7,062 nt of DNA from Rhodoferax sp. (GTDB lineage Bacteria; Pseudomonadota; Gammaproteobacteria; Burkholderiales; Burkholderiaceae). The stretch covers positions 1-7,062 of the forward strand of contig JAQGNA010000392.1 of NCBI GenBank assembly GCA_028292075.1, read 5' to 3'. The position numbers and the translations under genes were made by a program. Below are positions 1 to 6,770 of this stretch, one piece after another (position 1 is the stretch's first letter; each line of letters starts with the position of its first letter). The notes beneath the pieces are model-generated. The model searched no databases. It was not told where the DNA came from and saw nothing but the letters and a program-made list of their open reading frames with translations.

Positions 1-799
1 GCGGCGGCGCGTCTTCGACCACCTGGCCACGCTCCATGACCACCACCCGGCTGCAATACCGGGCGGCCAGGCCGAGGTCGTGGGTGATGAGGATGGTGGC
101 CATGCCGCGCCGGGCGGTGATGTGGGCCAGCAGGTCCATCACCGTCTTCTGGGTGGTGACGTCGAGGCCGGTGGTGGGCTCGTCGGCGATCAGCAGCGCC
201 GGCTCGCTGGCCACGGCCATGGCGATCATGATGCGCTGGCACATGCCGCCCGAAAGCTCGTGCGGATAGGCGTCCAGCCGCTTCTCGGGCTCGCGAATGA
301 GCACGTCCTGCAGCAGGCCGAGCGCACGGGCGCGGGCCTCGGCGGGCGTGAGCCGGCTGTGCACACCCAGCGCATCGGCGATCTGCAGGCCCACCGTGCG
401 GATCGGGTTGAGCGCGGCGCGCGGGTTCTGGAAGATCATGGAAATCGCCGCGCCATGCACCGAGCGCAGCGTCTTCCAGTTGGCCTGGGTGATGTCCTGC
501 CCGCGGTAGCGGATCTTGCCGCCGACAATGCGGCCCGCCGCCTCGAGCAGGTGCGTCACGGCGAAGGCGGTGACCGACTTGCCGGAGCCGCTTTCCCCCA
601 CGATGCCGAGCGTCTGGCCCACGTCGAGCGTCAGGCTCACGCCCCGCACCGCCTGGACCAGACCCTTGCGGGTGCTGAAGCTCACATGCAGGTCTCCGAT
701 GTCGAGCAGGCGCTCGGCCGGCATCGGCGTGGCGTGGATCCGGGCGGCCGTGTCGGCGCTCATGTCGGCGATGATGTCGAGGCTGGTGCCGGCGCTCAT
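1..799 (-). CDS. Oligopeptide/dipeptide-type ABC transporter ATP-binding protein (DppD/OppD family), C-terminus cut by window edge
   Basis: This is a cytoplasmic ATPase subunit that powers import through the two permeases encoded just upstream. The visible 266 residues contain the whole nucleotide-binding core: Walker A GESGSGKS (about 68-75, Lys74), Q-loop FQNPRAALNP (Gln124), signature LSGGMCQR (182-189), Walker B LLIADEPTTGLD (Asp206, Glu207) and the H-loop ITHDLGL (His240). All catalytic residues look intact. The signature carries Cys where the E. coli homologue has Ser, a harmless-looking variant. The family usually runs to about 320-340 residues with a C-terminal oligopeptide-transporter extension, so roughly 60-70 residues lie beyond the left edge. 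The start ATG overlaps the TGA of the upstream permease in an ATGA, which implies translational coupling. A residue stretch of about 20 precedes the first beta strand. A partner DppF-type ATPase is expected next, outside the window. The family assignment is firm; the substrate is unknown. Confidence 0.95.
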   Translation of the reverse strand, partial: MSAGTSLDIIADMSADTAARIHATPMPAERLLDIGDLHVSFSTRKGLVQAVRGVSLTLDVGQTLGIVGESGSGKSVTAFAVTHLLEAAGRIVGGKIRYRGQDITQANWKTLRSVHGAAISMIFQNPRAALNPIRTVGLQIADALGVHSRLTPAEARARALGLLQDVLIREPEKRLDAYPHELSGGMCQRIMIAMAVASEPALLIADEPTTGLDVTTQKTVMDLLAHITARRGMATILITHDLGLAARYCSRVVVMERGQVVEDAPP

Positions 800-1644
800 G
801 TCCGCATCCTCGGGTCGAGGATGTCGCGCAGGCCGTCCCCCAGCAGGTTGAAGAACAGCACGGCAACCATCAGCGCGAAACCGGGGCAGGCCACCAGCCA
901 CCAGTTGCCGGTGGAGATGAAGCGCGCGCCCTCTGCCACCATGATGCCCCACTCGGGCGTGGGCTGCTGCACCCCCAGGCCGATGAACGACAGGCCGGCC
1001 GCGTTGAGCACGGCCCAGCCGAGGTTGAGCGAGATCTGCACCGCCATTGCCGGCAGGATGTTGGGCAGCAGAAAGCGCAGGATCACCGACAGGTGTGAAT
1101 CGCCGCAGGCCCGGGCCGACTCCACCCAGCCCGCGTTCCGCCGCACGTTCACCTCGGCACGGGCGAAGCGGATGTAGAACGGCAGGTTGATGAAGGCCGT
1201 GGCGATGACGATGTTCTCCACCCGGTTGCCCAGCGCGGCCACCATGGCCATGGCCAGCACGAACAACGGAAAGGCCATGAGCACGTCGACGAAGCGGCCC
1301 ACCGCGCGGTCGAGCCGGCCGCCCACGTAGCCGCAGATGCTGCCGACCACCGCACCCACGGCGAAGGAAAGACTCACCGCCGACGCGGCGATCATCAGGT
1401 CGAGCCGCGCGGCCACGATGGTGCGGCTGAGCACGTCGCGGCCGAGCTGGTCGGTGCCGGCCCAGTGCGCCGCGCCGGGCGCCTGCAGCGCGTTGGCCAC
1501 GTCCGACGCAATGGGGTCGTAGGGCACGATCCACGGCCCGATGGCCGCCAGCACGCAAAGCACGCCGACGCCACCGGCCGCCACCGCGGTGAGCGGATTG
1601 CCGCGCAGCACCCAGCCGACATGGTTGAGGGTGGCCGAACTCAT
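796..1644 (-). CDS. ABC transporter inner-membrane permease, DppC/OppC family
   Basis: This inner-membrane permease of 282 residues is one half of the translocation channel of a peptide/opine/nickel-type importer. It has the family layout: a first membrane span near residues 18-40, the conserved GTDQLGRD (63-70) at the end of the first periplasmic region, several further spans (about 85-105, 120-140, 143-160, 200-225, 250-270), the cytoplasmic EAA coupling loop ESARACGDSHLSVILRFLLPN (175-195) that contacts the ATPase, GLSFIGLG (217-224), and the closing LGDGLRDILDPR (268-279). Length is normal for the family. ATG 1644 is the most upstream start possible: the 28 codons between it and the previous in-frame stop contain no ATG, GTG or TTG. 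No convincing Shine-Dalgarno precedes it. Its stop overlaps the start of the ATPase gene. It lies 84 bp downstream of the DppB-type gene in the same operon. Confidence 0.95.
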   Translation of the reverse strand: MSSATLNHVGWVLRGNPLTAVAAGGVGVLCVLAAIGPWIVPYDPIASDVANALQAPGAAHWAGTDQLGRDVLSRTIVAARLDLMIAASAVSLSFAVGAVVGSICGYVGGRLDRAVGRFVDVLMAFPLFVLAMAMVAALGNRVENIVIATAFINLPFYIRFARAEVNVRRNAGWVESARACGDSHLSVILRFLLPNILPAMAVQISLNLGWAVLNAAGLSFIGLGVQQPTPEWGIMVAEGARFISTGNWWLVACPGFALMVAVLFFNLLGDGLRDILDPRMRT

Positions 1645-1728
1645 GGCGAGGGCGTCCGGCGCACGTGGCGCGGATTCATGTCTGCGGTCGATGACCTGGC
1701 CAGGCGGTTGAACGGTGTATGGAGCATG

Positions 1729-2760
1729 CTATTCGATGGAGATGCGGGGGTCCGAGACGGCATAGAGGATGTCGACCGTGAGGTTGACCATCACGAAGAT
1801 CGAGGCCATGAGCAGGACGAAGCCCTGCACCGGCGCATAGTCGGAGGCCAGCAGCGCGTCGAGCGCATACGAGGCGACGCCCGGCCAGGAGAACACCTTC
1901 TCCACCAGCACGTTGGCCCCCAGCATGGTGGAAAAAACGATGCCCAGGATGGTGAGCACCGGCAGCACCGCGTTGCGCAGCGCATAGGTGACGACGATGC
2001 GCCAGGCGGGCAGGCCGATGGAACGGGCGGTGCGCACGAAGTCGCTGCCAAGGGCCGCCAGCATGGAAGCGCGCGTGATGCGGGCGATGGGCGCCAGCAC
2101 GAACAGCGCCATGGTCAGCGCCGGCAGCATCAGCTGGCGTGCCGCGGCCCACCAGCCGGCAAAGTCGCCGGCCAGGGCAAAGTCGATCAGAAGGAAGCCG
2201 GTGACGCGCGGCGCAGGGCTGGTGAACACGTCGCGCCGGCCGGTTGCGTCGGGCGCGATGCCGAACATGTAATAGAACACGTAGACCAGCAGCAGCCCCG
2301 ACACGAAGGTGGGCACGCACACCCCCACGACACAGAACATGCGCACCGCATGGTCGACGAAGGAACCCTGCCGCAGCGCCGCCAGAATGCCCAGCGGCAC
2401 CGCCGTGACCAGCGCGATCGCCAGTGCGACGAAGGTCAGCTCGAGCGAGGCCGGCAACCGCTGCCGGATGTCCGCCACCACCGGCTGCCCCGTGGTGAGC
2501 GAGCGCCCCAGCTTGCCCGAACCCACATCCTTCAGGTAGAGAAACAGCTGCTCGGGCACCGGCTTGTCCAGCCCCATCTGCTTGCGCACCATTTCGATCT
2601 CTTCCTTCCCCGAATTCGCACCCGAAGCAAAGAACACCGCCGGATCCCCCGGCAGCACGCGCATCAACAAAAACGTAAAGACAAGCACCCCGAACAACGC
2701 CGGCAGTGATGAAACGAAGCGCCGGCCCGTGCGGCGCAGCGTGGTGACGAAGAGGCTCAT
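1729..2760 (-). CDS. ABC transporter inner-membrane permease, DppB/OppB family
   Basis: This inner-membrane permease of 343 residues is the heterodimer partner of the DppC-type protein. It shows the family order: N-terminal span (about 15-35) followed by RVLPGDPA (34-41), a soluble segment containing QMGLDKPVPEQ and YLKDVGSGKLGRSL, spans at about 105-128, 140-167, 208-225, 265-285 and 312-335, the cytoplasmic EAA loop VRTARSIGLPAWRIVVTYA (242-260), then FSWPGVA (290-296) and the terminal DPRISIE. The region around residues 168-205 (periplasmic, with FTSPAPRVTGF) makes it somewhat longer than minimal family members. The reading frame stays open upstream to 2949, but that extension crosses a palindromic intergenic element and has no family resemblance, so the ATG at 2760, a few residues before the first span, is chosen. 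No strong ribosome-binding site is visible. The gap to the binding-protein gene is 202 bp, unusually long inside this operon. Confidence 0.94.
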   Translation of the reverse strand: MSLFVTTLRRTGRRFVSSLPALFGVLVFTFLLMRVLPGDPAVFFASGANSGKEEIEMVRKQMGLDKPVPEQLFLYLKDVGSGKLGRSLTTGQPVVADIRQRLPASLELTFVALAIALVTAVPLGILAALRQGSFVDHAVRMFCVVGVCVPTFVSGLLLVYVFYYMFGIAPDATGRRDVFTSPAPRVTGFLLIDFALAGDFAGWWAAARQLMLPALTMALFVLAPIARITRASMLAALGSDFVRTARSIGLPAWRIVVTYALRNAVLPVLTILGIVFSTMLGANVLVEKVFSWPGVASYALDALLASDYAPVQGFVLLMASIFVMVNLTVDILYAVSDPRISIE

Positions 2761-2962
2761 GAAGTGTGCGATCCAGCGATCTCGAAAGATGGGCGACGTG
2801 TCATTCGAATGCAATTCCTGTACAAGCCCCGGGCAACCATCACCGCAGTCAGCAGCCGATGACCCTTTCCAGAACAACCGCGGAACGGGCTCCGCCCGGC
2901 CGCAGGTTGTGCCCCCTGCAAGGGGGTGGGCGCGACACGCAGTGCGCAACCTGGGGGTGTGC
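2761..2962 (-). other. Long intergenic gap between binding-protein and permease genes
   Basis: This gap sits inside an otherwise tight same-strand operon. The half next to the binding-protein stop is filled by the nested palindrome annotated separately (about 2881-2953). The other half, leading to the permease start, contains a perfect 10-bp palindrome CATTCGAATG at 2802-2811 but no clear sigma-70 promoter and no strong ribosome-binding site. No coding content was recognised. A function in setting binding protein to permease ratio is an inference from position. Confidence 0.6.
2886..2953 (-). repeat. Nested GC-rich palindrome (REP-like intergenic element) after the binding-protein gene
   Basis: An outer 10-bp stem pairs 2903-2912 (CAGGTTGTGC) with 2944-2953 (GCGCAACCTG), nine Watson-Crick pairs plus one G-U wobble. 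Inside it, a perfect 5-bp stem CCCCC/GGGGG (2912-2916 with 2922-2926) closes a five-base TGCAA loop. Next to it, CGGGC/GCCCG (2886-2890 with 2894-2898) forms a third small hairpin. The element starts ten bases past the binding-protein stop codon in the direction of transcription. There is no T-run after it, so it is not a standard intrinsic terminator. Similar GC-rich intergenic palindromes are common in this group of bacteria, and placement behind a highly expressed binding-protein gene recalls the REP element between malE and malF of E. coli, which stabilises the upstream mRNA. That role here is inference. Confidence 0.6.
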
Positions 2963-4597
2963 CTACCTCCTGCTCACATCGCGAAAGTCAACCTGCCGAT
3001 GGAACTGGTACACATAGCCGTCCAGCGTCGGCACCATCACCGCATCCTGGCTGGCCTGCCAGATCGGGATCTGCGCCATCAGGTCGAAGGCCATCGTGTT
3101 CAGCTGCCTGGCATAGGTGGTGTACTTGGCCGGGTCGGTCTCGAAGCGGGCCCGCTCGGCGATCTCGGCCAGCTTGGGATCGTTCAGCGAGCTGTAGTTC
3201 CAGCGCTGGTTGCCGGTGTAGAAGTTGCGGTAGAAGTAGTCGTTCGACGGCAGCCAGGCGACGATGTTCTCGGTGAAGAACGGCGCCTTTTTCTCGTTGA
3301 TCAGGGTGGACATCTGTGCGTCGGGCAGCTTTTGAATGTCGACCTTGATGTTGATCTTGGCGAGCGACTCCTTGATCAGCGCGGCCATCGGTTCAGCGAT
3401 GTTGGCCTGGCCCAGGTTGAAGCTGAAGGTGGTGTCGAAGCCATTCGGAAAGCCGGCCTCGGTCAGCAGCTGCTTCGCCTTGGCGAGGTCGAGCTTCACC
3501 GGCTGCGGCACGGGGAATTCCGCGCTCGGCGGGCCGTCCTGCCAGGTGGCATTGAACAGCGGCCGGCCGCGGCCGAACAGCGCCGCCTTGAACATGTCGT
3601 CGTAGGGCAGCGCATACGCAATGGCGCGTCGCACGTTGACGTTGTTGAACGGCGCCATCTGCGTGTTGAACGAGATGAAGCTCACCGCGTTGTACTGCGG
3701 CGTGGAGATCACCTTGACCTTGCCCTTGCCGGCGAGCGATGCGGCGTCGTTGGCCTGCAGGTCGATGGCCAGGTCCGCATCGCCACGCTCGACCAGGTTG
3801 GCGCGCGTGGCCGCCTCGGGAATGGTCTGGGCAATGACGCGCTTGAAGGCCGCGGGCTTGCCGTCCGCACTGCGCGTCCAATCGTCGTTGCGCTTCAAGA
3901 TCAGCTGTTCGCCCGGCTTGAAGACCTCGACGCTGTAGGCGCCGCTGCCGGCGGTGTGCTCCTTCAGCCAGCCCTGGGCCCAGGGGTCTTCGGGCGTGGC
4001 ATGCGACTTGGCCACCTTGGCGTTGATGATGATCGGGTAGACGGTCGCGAGGTTCGACAACGCCAGGCGGTCGGGCTTTGGCAGCGTGACTTCAAAGGTG
4101 CTGGCATCGATCACCTTGAACTGGTCGGCACTGGTCATGGAGCCGGTGAGCAACTGCGCGGCGGCCAGCGACTTGGCGCTGACGGCGCGGTCGAGCGACC
4201 ACTTCACGTCGTCGGCGGTGACGGGCGTGCCGTCCTGAAACTTCGCGTCCTTGCGCAGGTAGAAGGTGATCTTCAGGCCGTCGGGGCTGACCACGAATCT
4301 CTCGGCCAGTTCTCCGCGGATCTTCTCCAGGTCGAACACCCAGTTGTCGCCCTGCTTCTTCTTGCCGAACGACACCAGCCGGTCATAGGTACTCATGCCG
4401 ACGGTGAAGGCCTCGCGCGTGGTGCCCAGCATGGTGGGGTCGAGCGTGTTGACGGTGCCACCGGTGACGAAGCGCATGGTTTCGGCGCGGGTCTGGGCCA
4501 GGGCAGGCGCCGTGGTCAACGCAAGCGCGAGCGCCAGGGACAGGCTGGGAAGGGCCATCGCGGAGACGGCATGGCGCGGAGGTCGCAGGGTCTTCAT
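2963..4597 (-). CDS. Periplasmic solute-binding protein, peptide/nickel/opine ABC transporter (SBP_bac_5 family)
   Basis: This is the secreted 544-residue receptor that captures the substrate and delivers it to the permeases. The N-terminus has a basic start (MKTLRPPRH), a long Ala/Leu hydrophobic core and an ALA motif (32-34) giving probable signal peptidase I cleavage after residue 34; there is no lipobox Cys, so it should be free in the periplasm. Family hallmarks follow: TLDPTMLGTTREAF (51-64), FYLRKDAKFQDGTPVTADDV (112-131), GSGAYSVEVFKPGEQLILKRND (from 217), NTQMAPFNNVNVRRAIAYAL (311-330), LAKAKQLLTEAGFPNG (371-386) and a C-terminal lobe ending IPIWQASQDAVMVP and DFRDVSRR. Length is typical. 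The start is the only ATG that gives a complete signal peptide; a weak GGGA lies about nine bases before it. It sits 108 bp after the aldolase-family gene and leads the transporter block. Substrate class cannot be decided: this family binds peptides, opines, metals and sugars. Confidence 0.95.
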   Translation of the reverse strand: MKTLRPPRHAVSAMALPSLSLALALALTTAPALAQTRAETMRFVTGGTVNTLDPTMLGTTREAFTVGMSTYDRLVSFGKKKQGDNWVFDLEKIRGELAERFVVSPDGLKITFYLRKDAKFQDGTPVTADDVKWSLDRAVSAKSLAAAQLLTGSMTSADQFKVIDASTFEVTLPKPDRLALSNLATVYPIIINAKVAKSHATPEDPWAQGWLKEHTAGSGAYSVEVFKPGEQLILKRNDDWTRSADGKPAAFKRVIAQTIPEAATRANLVERGDADLAIDLQANDAASLAGKGKVKVISTPQYNAVSFISFNTQMAPFNNVNVRRAIAYALPYDDMFKAALFGRGRPLFNATWQDGPPSAEFPVPQPVKLDLAKAKQLLTEAGFPNGFDTTFSFNLGQANIAEPMAALIKESLAKINIKVDIQKLPDAQMSTLINEKKAPFFTENIVAWLPSNDYFYRNFYTGNQRWNYSSLNDPKLAEIAERARFETDPAKYTTYARQLNTMAFDLMAQIPIWQASQDAVMVPTLDGYVYQFHRQVDFRDVSRR

Positions 4598-4640
4598 GGT
4601 GTTCGGTCCCGATCGTTGAAAGGTTGATGAAATGGAGTGA

Positions 4641-4701
4641 TGCGGTGGTCGCCTGTGGCGTGCGGTGGTGGCCTGCGGCCTGCAGGATTTGGCCTGCGGC
4701 G
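4641..4701. repeat. Three tandem copies of a 20-21 bp GC-rich repeat
   Basis: Two adjacent 20-bp units (4641-4660 and 4661-4680), each beginning TGCGGTGGT, match at 17 of 20 positions by eye. A third, more diverged 21-bp unit (4681-4701) keeps TGC at its start and shares the exact block GGCCTGCGGC with the second. The third unit can also fold GCAGG (4682-4686) against CCTGC (4693-4697). The array fills most of the gap between the stop of the aldolase-family gene (4706) and the start of the binding-protein gene (4597). It ends 43 bp before the latter, so it would lie in the operon transcript. Its role is unknown; a replication-slippage origin or an mRNA-structure role are both possible. Confidence 0.6.
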
Positions 4702-4705
4702 GGGC

Positions 4706-5677
4706 TCAGAATTTCAGGGGCGGCGCGTCGATGGCGAGGCCGACGCGGGCCACCACGCCTTCGAGCTCGCGGGCGGTGACCGGGTCCATGCCCATGCCGG
4801 GCGCGCGCACCAGGTCGCAGGCGATGGCGCCACGGCGCATGTAGATGTACTTGCGCAGCGCCAGGCCGACCTTGGGCTGGAACTCGTAGCGGATCAACGG
4901 GCAATACTTGTCGAACACCCGGGCCGCGCCGGCCTCGTCGCCCGCGGTGAACAGCGTGTAGATGCGGTGCAGGATTTCGGGATATGCGAAGCCGGTCATG
5001 GTGCCCACGGCGCCACGCTGCAGTTCTTCCAGCTGGTACACGCCGCCCAGGCCACCGAAGATCCGCATGGTGTCGCCGGCGAGTTCGCGGATGCGGGTGA
5101 TCTTCTGGCCCACCGGCGGCTCTTCCATCTTGATCATGCCGACGCCGCCTTCGCGGCCCAGGCGGGCCACCACCTCGGCCTTGATCTCGGTGCCGAACGA
5201 ATCGGGAAAGTCGTGGATCACGACGGGAATGTCGACCGAGCGCGCCACGGTGCGGTAGTAGTCGAACAGGCCGTTGTCGCTGGCCTTGTCGAGCGGTGCC
5301 ACGAACACGGCGGCGGCGCCCAGGGCCTGTGCCTCCTGCGCCTGCTCCACCGCGCCGGCGGTGCCCAGTGCCCGCACGCCGACCCACACCGGCAGGCGGC
5401 CGGCCGAGGCCTTGACGAAGGTCGACACGGCGGCATGCCGCTCGGGTCCGGAGAGCTTGTGCGCCTCGCCCAGGAAGCCGAGCACGGCCAGGCCGGTGAC
5501 ACCGCCCTCGACCAGGAACTCAACCAGCGTCTCGATGCTCTTCAGGTCGAGTGCGCCGTCCGCGCTGAACGGCGTGGGGCAGATGGTGTAGACGCCGGTG
5601 GCATGGGCCAGGCGGTCAGCAACGGAAGAGGAAGCAGAAGCAGAAGAGGAAGAAGCGGCGGTGGCGGCAGTGGTCAT
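4706..5677 (-). CDS. Dihydrodipicolinate synthase / N-acetylneuraminate lyase family protein, reaction unknown
   Basis: This is a 323-residue TIM-barrel class I aldolase/lyase-like protein, cytoplasmic. The core begins at TGVYTICPTPF (about residues 27-37), and the family GxxGE turn appears as GFLGE (67-71). The Schiff-base lysine is Lys183 in GVGMIKMEE. IFGGLGGVYQLEEL and GTMTGFAYPEI follow as in family members. True dihydrodipicolinate synthase residues are missing: the two Thr of GTTGE are Phe and Leu, the catalytic Tyr of the YNVP motif is His155 (HDFP), and the substrate Arg that follows is absent. A pyruvate-type imine chemistry is therefore plausible but the substrate is not lysine-pathway aspartate semialdehyde. 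ATG 5677 is chosen; an in-frame TTG at 5689 would add four residues. A Ser/Ala-rich stretch (8-18) precedes the barrel. It is the first gene of the operon, with a LysR-type box upstream. Confidence 0.9.
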   Translation of the reverse strand: MTTAATAASSSSASASSSVADRLAHATGVYTICPTPFSADGALDLKSIETLVEFLVEGGVTGLAVLGFLGEAHKLSGPERHAAVSTFVKASAGRLPVWVGVRALGTAGAVEQAQEAQALGAAAVFVAPLDKASDNGLFDYYRTVARSVDIPVVIHDFPDSFGTEIKAEVVARLGREGGVGMIKMEEPPVGQKITRIRELAGDTMRIFGGLGGVYQLEELQRGAVGTMTGFAYPEILHRIYTLFTAGDEAGAARVFDKYCPLIRYEFQPKVGLALRKYIYMRRGAIACDLVRAPGMGMDPVTARELEGVVARVGLAIDAPPLKF

Positions 5678-5718
5678 GGGCTCGGGCAACTCGGTGGTGG
5701 GGACGTTGGTCTGCGCCG

Positions 5719-5748
5719 ATTATTGAAACCACGCCTTTCCCGTGTCGC
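5719..5748 (-). promoter_or_regulatory. Candidate sigma-70 promoter for the aldolase-transporter operon
   Basis: Read on the minus strand, GCGACA (5748-5743, four of six matches to the -35 consensus) is separated by 18 bp from AATAAT (5724-5719, five of six matches to the -10 consensus). The expected transcription start is near 5712, giving a leader of about 34 bases before ATG 5677. The region is AT-richer than its surroundings. The LysR-type box centre at 5777 falls at about -65 from that start, the usual position for the recognition site of a LysR activator. This is a motif reading, not measured. Confidence 0.45.
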
Positions 5749-5770
5749 GTGCTTTTATGGTGGGCACCCA

Positions 5771-5783
5771 TAACACCGTGTTA
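5771..5783. promoter_or_regulatory. LysR-type operator box upstream of the operon (perfect palindrome)
   Basis: TAACACCGTGTTA is a perfect 6-bp-armed inverted repeat around a single central base and satisfies the T-N11-A rule for LysR-type binding sites. The first three bases of the regulator's stop (TTA on the plus strand, 5781-5783) belong to the box. A second copy sharing CATAACAC and GTTAA in register lies in the regulator's own upstream region (6769-6784), which makes a chance palindrome unlikely. It is 94 bp upstream of the aldolase-family start codon. Confidence 0.7.
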
Positions 5784-6722
5784 ACCGCCGGCCGCTTTGG
5801 CGGGCAGCGCCTGAGCCGCCGGCGGCTGGAAACCCTCGCTCTGCATGAGTTGTCTCAGCACGTTGACAAAGGTGAGCGCGATCTGAGACAGCGGCTCGAA
5901 GCGCGAGTGCACCAGGTTGGCATGCAGCCGTGGCGCGTCGCGCAGGGGGCGCGTCACCAGCTGGCTCGCCGGCCAGCTGCGCACCGAGAACTCGTCGACC
6001 AGCGCGATGCCGGCACCGGCCTGCACCATGGCGCACGCGTTCTGTGGGGAGCCGACCTCGATGGCGGTGCGGTAGGTTTCGCCGGCGGCCTCGAACAGGC
6101 GGCTCACCATCATGCCGAAGGGCGAAGTGCGGTCGTAGGCAATGAGCGGATAGGCAAGCAGGTCGGCCGCGTTCAGCGTGGCGCGGCGCGACAGCGGATG
6201 GTTGTAGGGGCAGATGCAGACCAGGCTGCCACTGCCGAGCGGCGTGGTCTCGAGGTTGGGGTGGTCCACCGGCAGGATGGTCACGCCGATGTCCGCCTGG
6301 TGGCTGAGCAGCCGCTCCACCAGCGGCGCATAGGCCAGGTACTGGAAGCCAAGCTTGACCTGCGGATGCGTGTGTCTGAAGGCCGCCATGGCCTGCGGAA
6401 TCACCATCTGGCCGATGCTGGGGCTCGAGACCACATTCAGGATGCCCTCGCGGTGCTCGCCGAGTTCACGCGCCAGCTCGTTCACGCGCTGCACGCCGGC
6501 ATAGACATGCTCCACTTCACGGAACAGTTTCTTGGCCTCGGGCGTTGCATAGAGCCGGCCCTTGATCCGCTCGAACAGCGCGAAGCCGACCCGCGTCTCG
6601 GTGTGAGAGAGCAGCCGGCTCACCGCGGGCTGCGAGACGAACAGCAGCTGCGACGCGCCGCTGATGGAGCCGGTGATCATCACCGCGCGGAACACCTCGA
6701 TCTGGCGCAGGTTCAGTGACAT
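5781..6722 (-). CDS. LysR-type transcriptional regulator
   Basis: This is a 313-residue DNA-binding regulator of standard LysR length. The N-terminal winged helix-turn-helix spans residues 4-62, with SISGASQLLFVSQPAVSRLL (19-38) as the helix-turn-helix core and ALFERIKGRLYATPEAKKLF as the wing. A linker helix follows (65-90), then the periplasmic-binding-protein-like effector domain from about 93 to 290 (ILNVVSSPSIGQMVIP, ADIGVTILP, PLIAYDRTSPFG, NACAMVQAGAGIALVDEF). The C-terminal 20 residues are Ala/Pro-rich. The N-terminus resembles the OccR/NocR type of opine-catabolism regulators, from memory and not tested. ATG 6722 is chosen because GGAGGT (6736-6731) lies eight bases upstream and the protein begins MSLNLRQIEVFRAV as LysR proteins do; the frame stays open further upstream to 6917 without family similarity. 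It is transcribed toward the operon and away from the racemase gene. Confidence 0.96.
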   Translation of the reverse strand: MSLNLRQIEVFRAVMITGSISGASQLLFVSQPAVSRLLSHTETRVGFALFERIKGRLYATPEAKKLFREVEHVYAGVQRVNELARELGEHREGILNVVSSPSIGQMVIPQAMAAFRHTHPQVKLGFQYLAYAPLVERLLSHQADIGVTILPVDHPNLETTPLGSGSLVCICPYNHPLSRRATLNAADLLAYPLIAYDRTSPFGMMVSRLFEAAGETYRTAIEVGSPQNACAMVQAGAGIALVDEFSVRSWPASQLVTRPLRDAPRLHANLVHSRFEPLSQIALTFVNVLRQLMQSEGFQPPAAQALPAKAAGG

Positions 6723-6730
6723 GAGAAGGC

Positions 6731-6736
6731 ACCTCC
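6731..6736 (-). promoter_or_regulatory. Ribosome-binding site deciding the regulator start
   Basis: GGAGGT on the minus strand, eight bases before ATG 6722, is the strongest Shine-Dalgarno sequence seen in the window. It supports this ATG over the long in-frame upstream extension to 6917. The other genes of the cluster have weak or no visible Shine-Dalgarno. Confidence 0.8.
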
Positions 6737-6770
6737 AGGGCAAAGCAGGACGACATTGGACAGCATGGCA

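Noticed and set aside
1465..2709. 414-codon plus-strand frame opposite the permease genes
   Set aside because: Low-complexity, highly charged Arg/His/Gln/Gly-rich translation antisense to two well-supported membrane proteins; a GC-bias artefact.
2761..2949. 63-codon N-terminal extension of the DppB-type permease in an open frame
   Set aside because: It runs through the palindromic intergenic element and shows no similarity to the family, whose proteins begin just before the first membrane span.
2903..2953. Intrinsic terminator after the binding-protein gene
   Set aside because: Strong stems are present but no T-run follows on the transcribed strand, and the permease genes downstream need transcription; a REP-like or processing role fits better.
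2564..4627. Very long open frame (687 codons) on the plus strand opposite the binding-protein gene
   Set aside because: It lies antisense to a gene with clear family motifs and a signal peptide. Its translation is rich in Gly/Arg/Val/His with no recognisable domain, as expected for shadow frames in GC-rich DNA.
4706..5677. Annotation as lysine-pathway dapA
   Set aside because: The catalytic Thr and Tyr residues and the substrate-binding Arg are not conserved, and the gene sits in a transport/catabolic cluster.
4637..6719. Long plus-strand frames opposite the aldolase-family and regulator genes
   Set aside because: Same pattern of antisense, low-complexity translation without family motifs or ribosome-binding sites.
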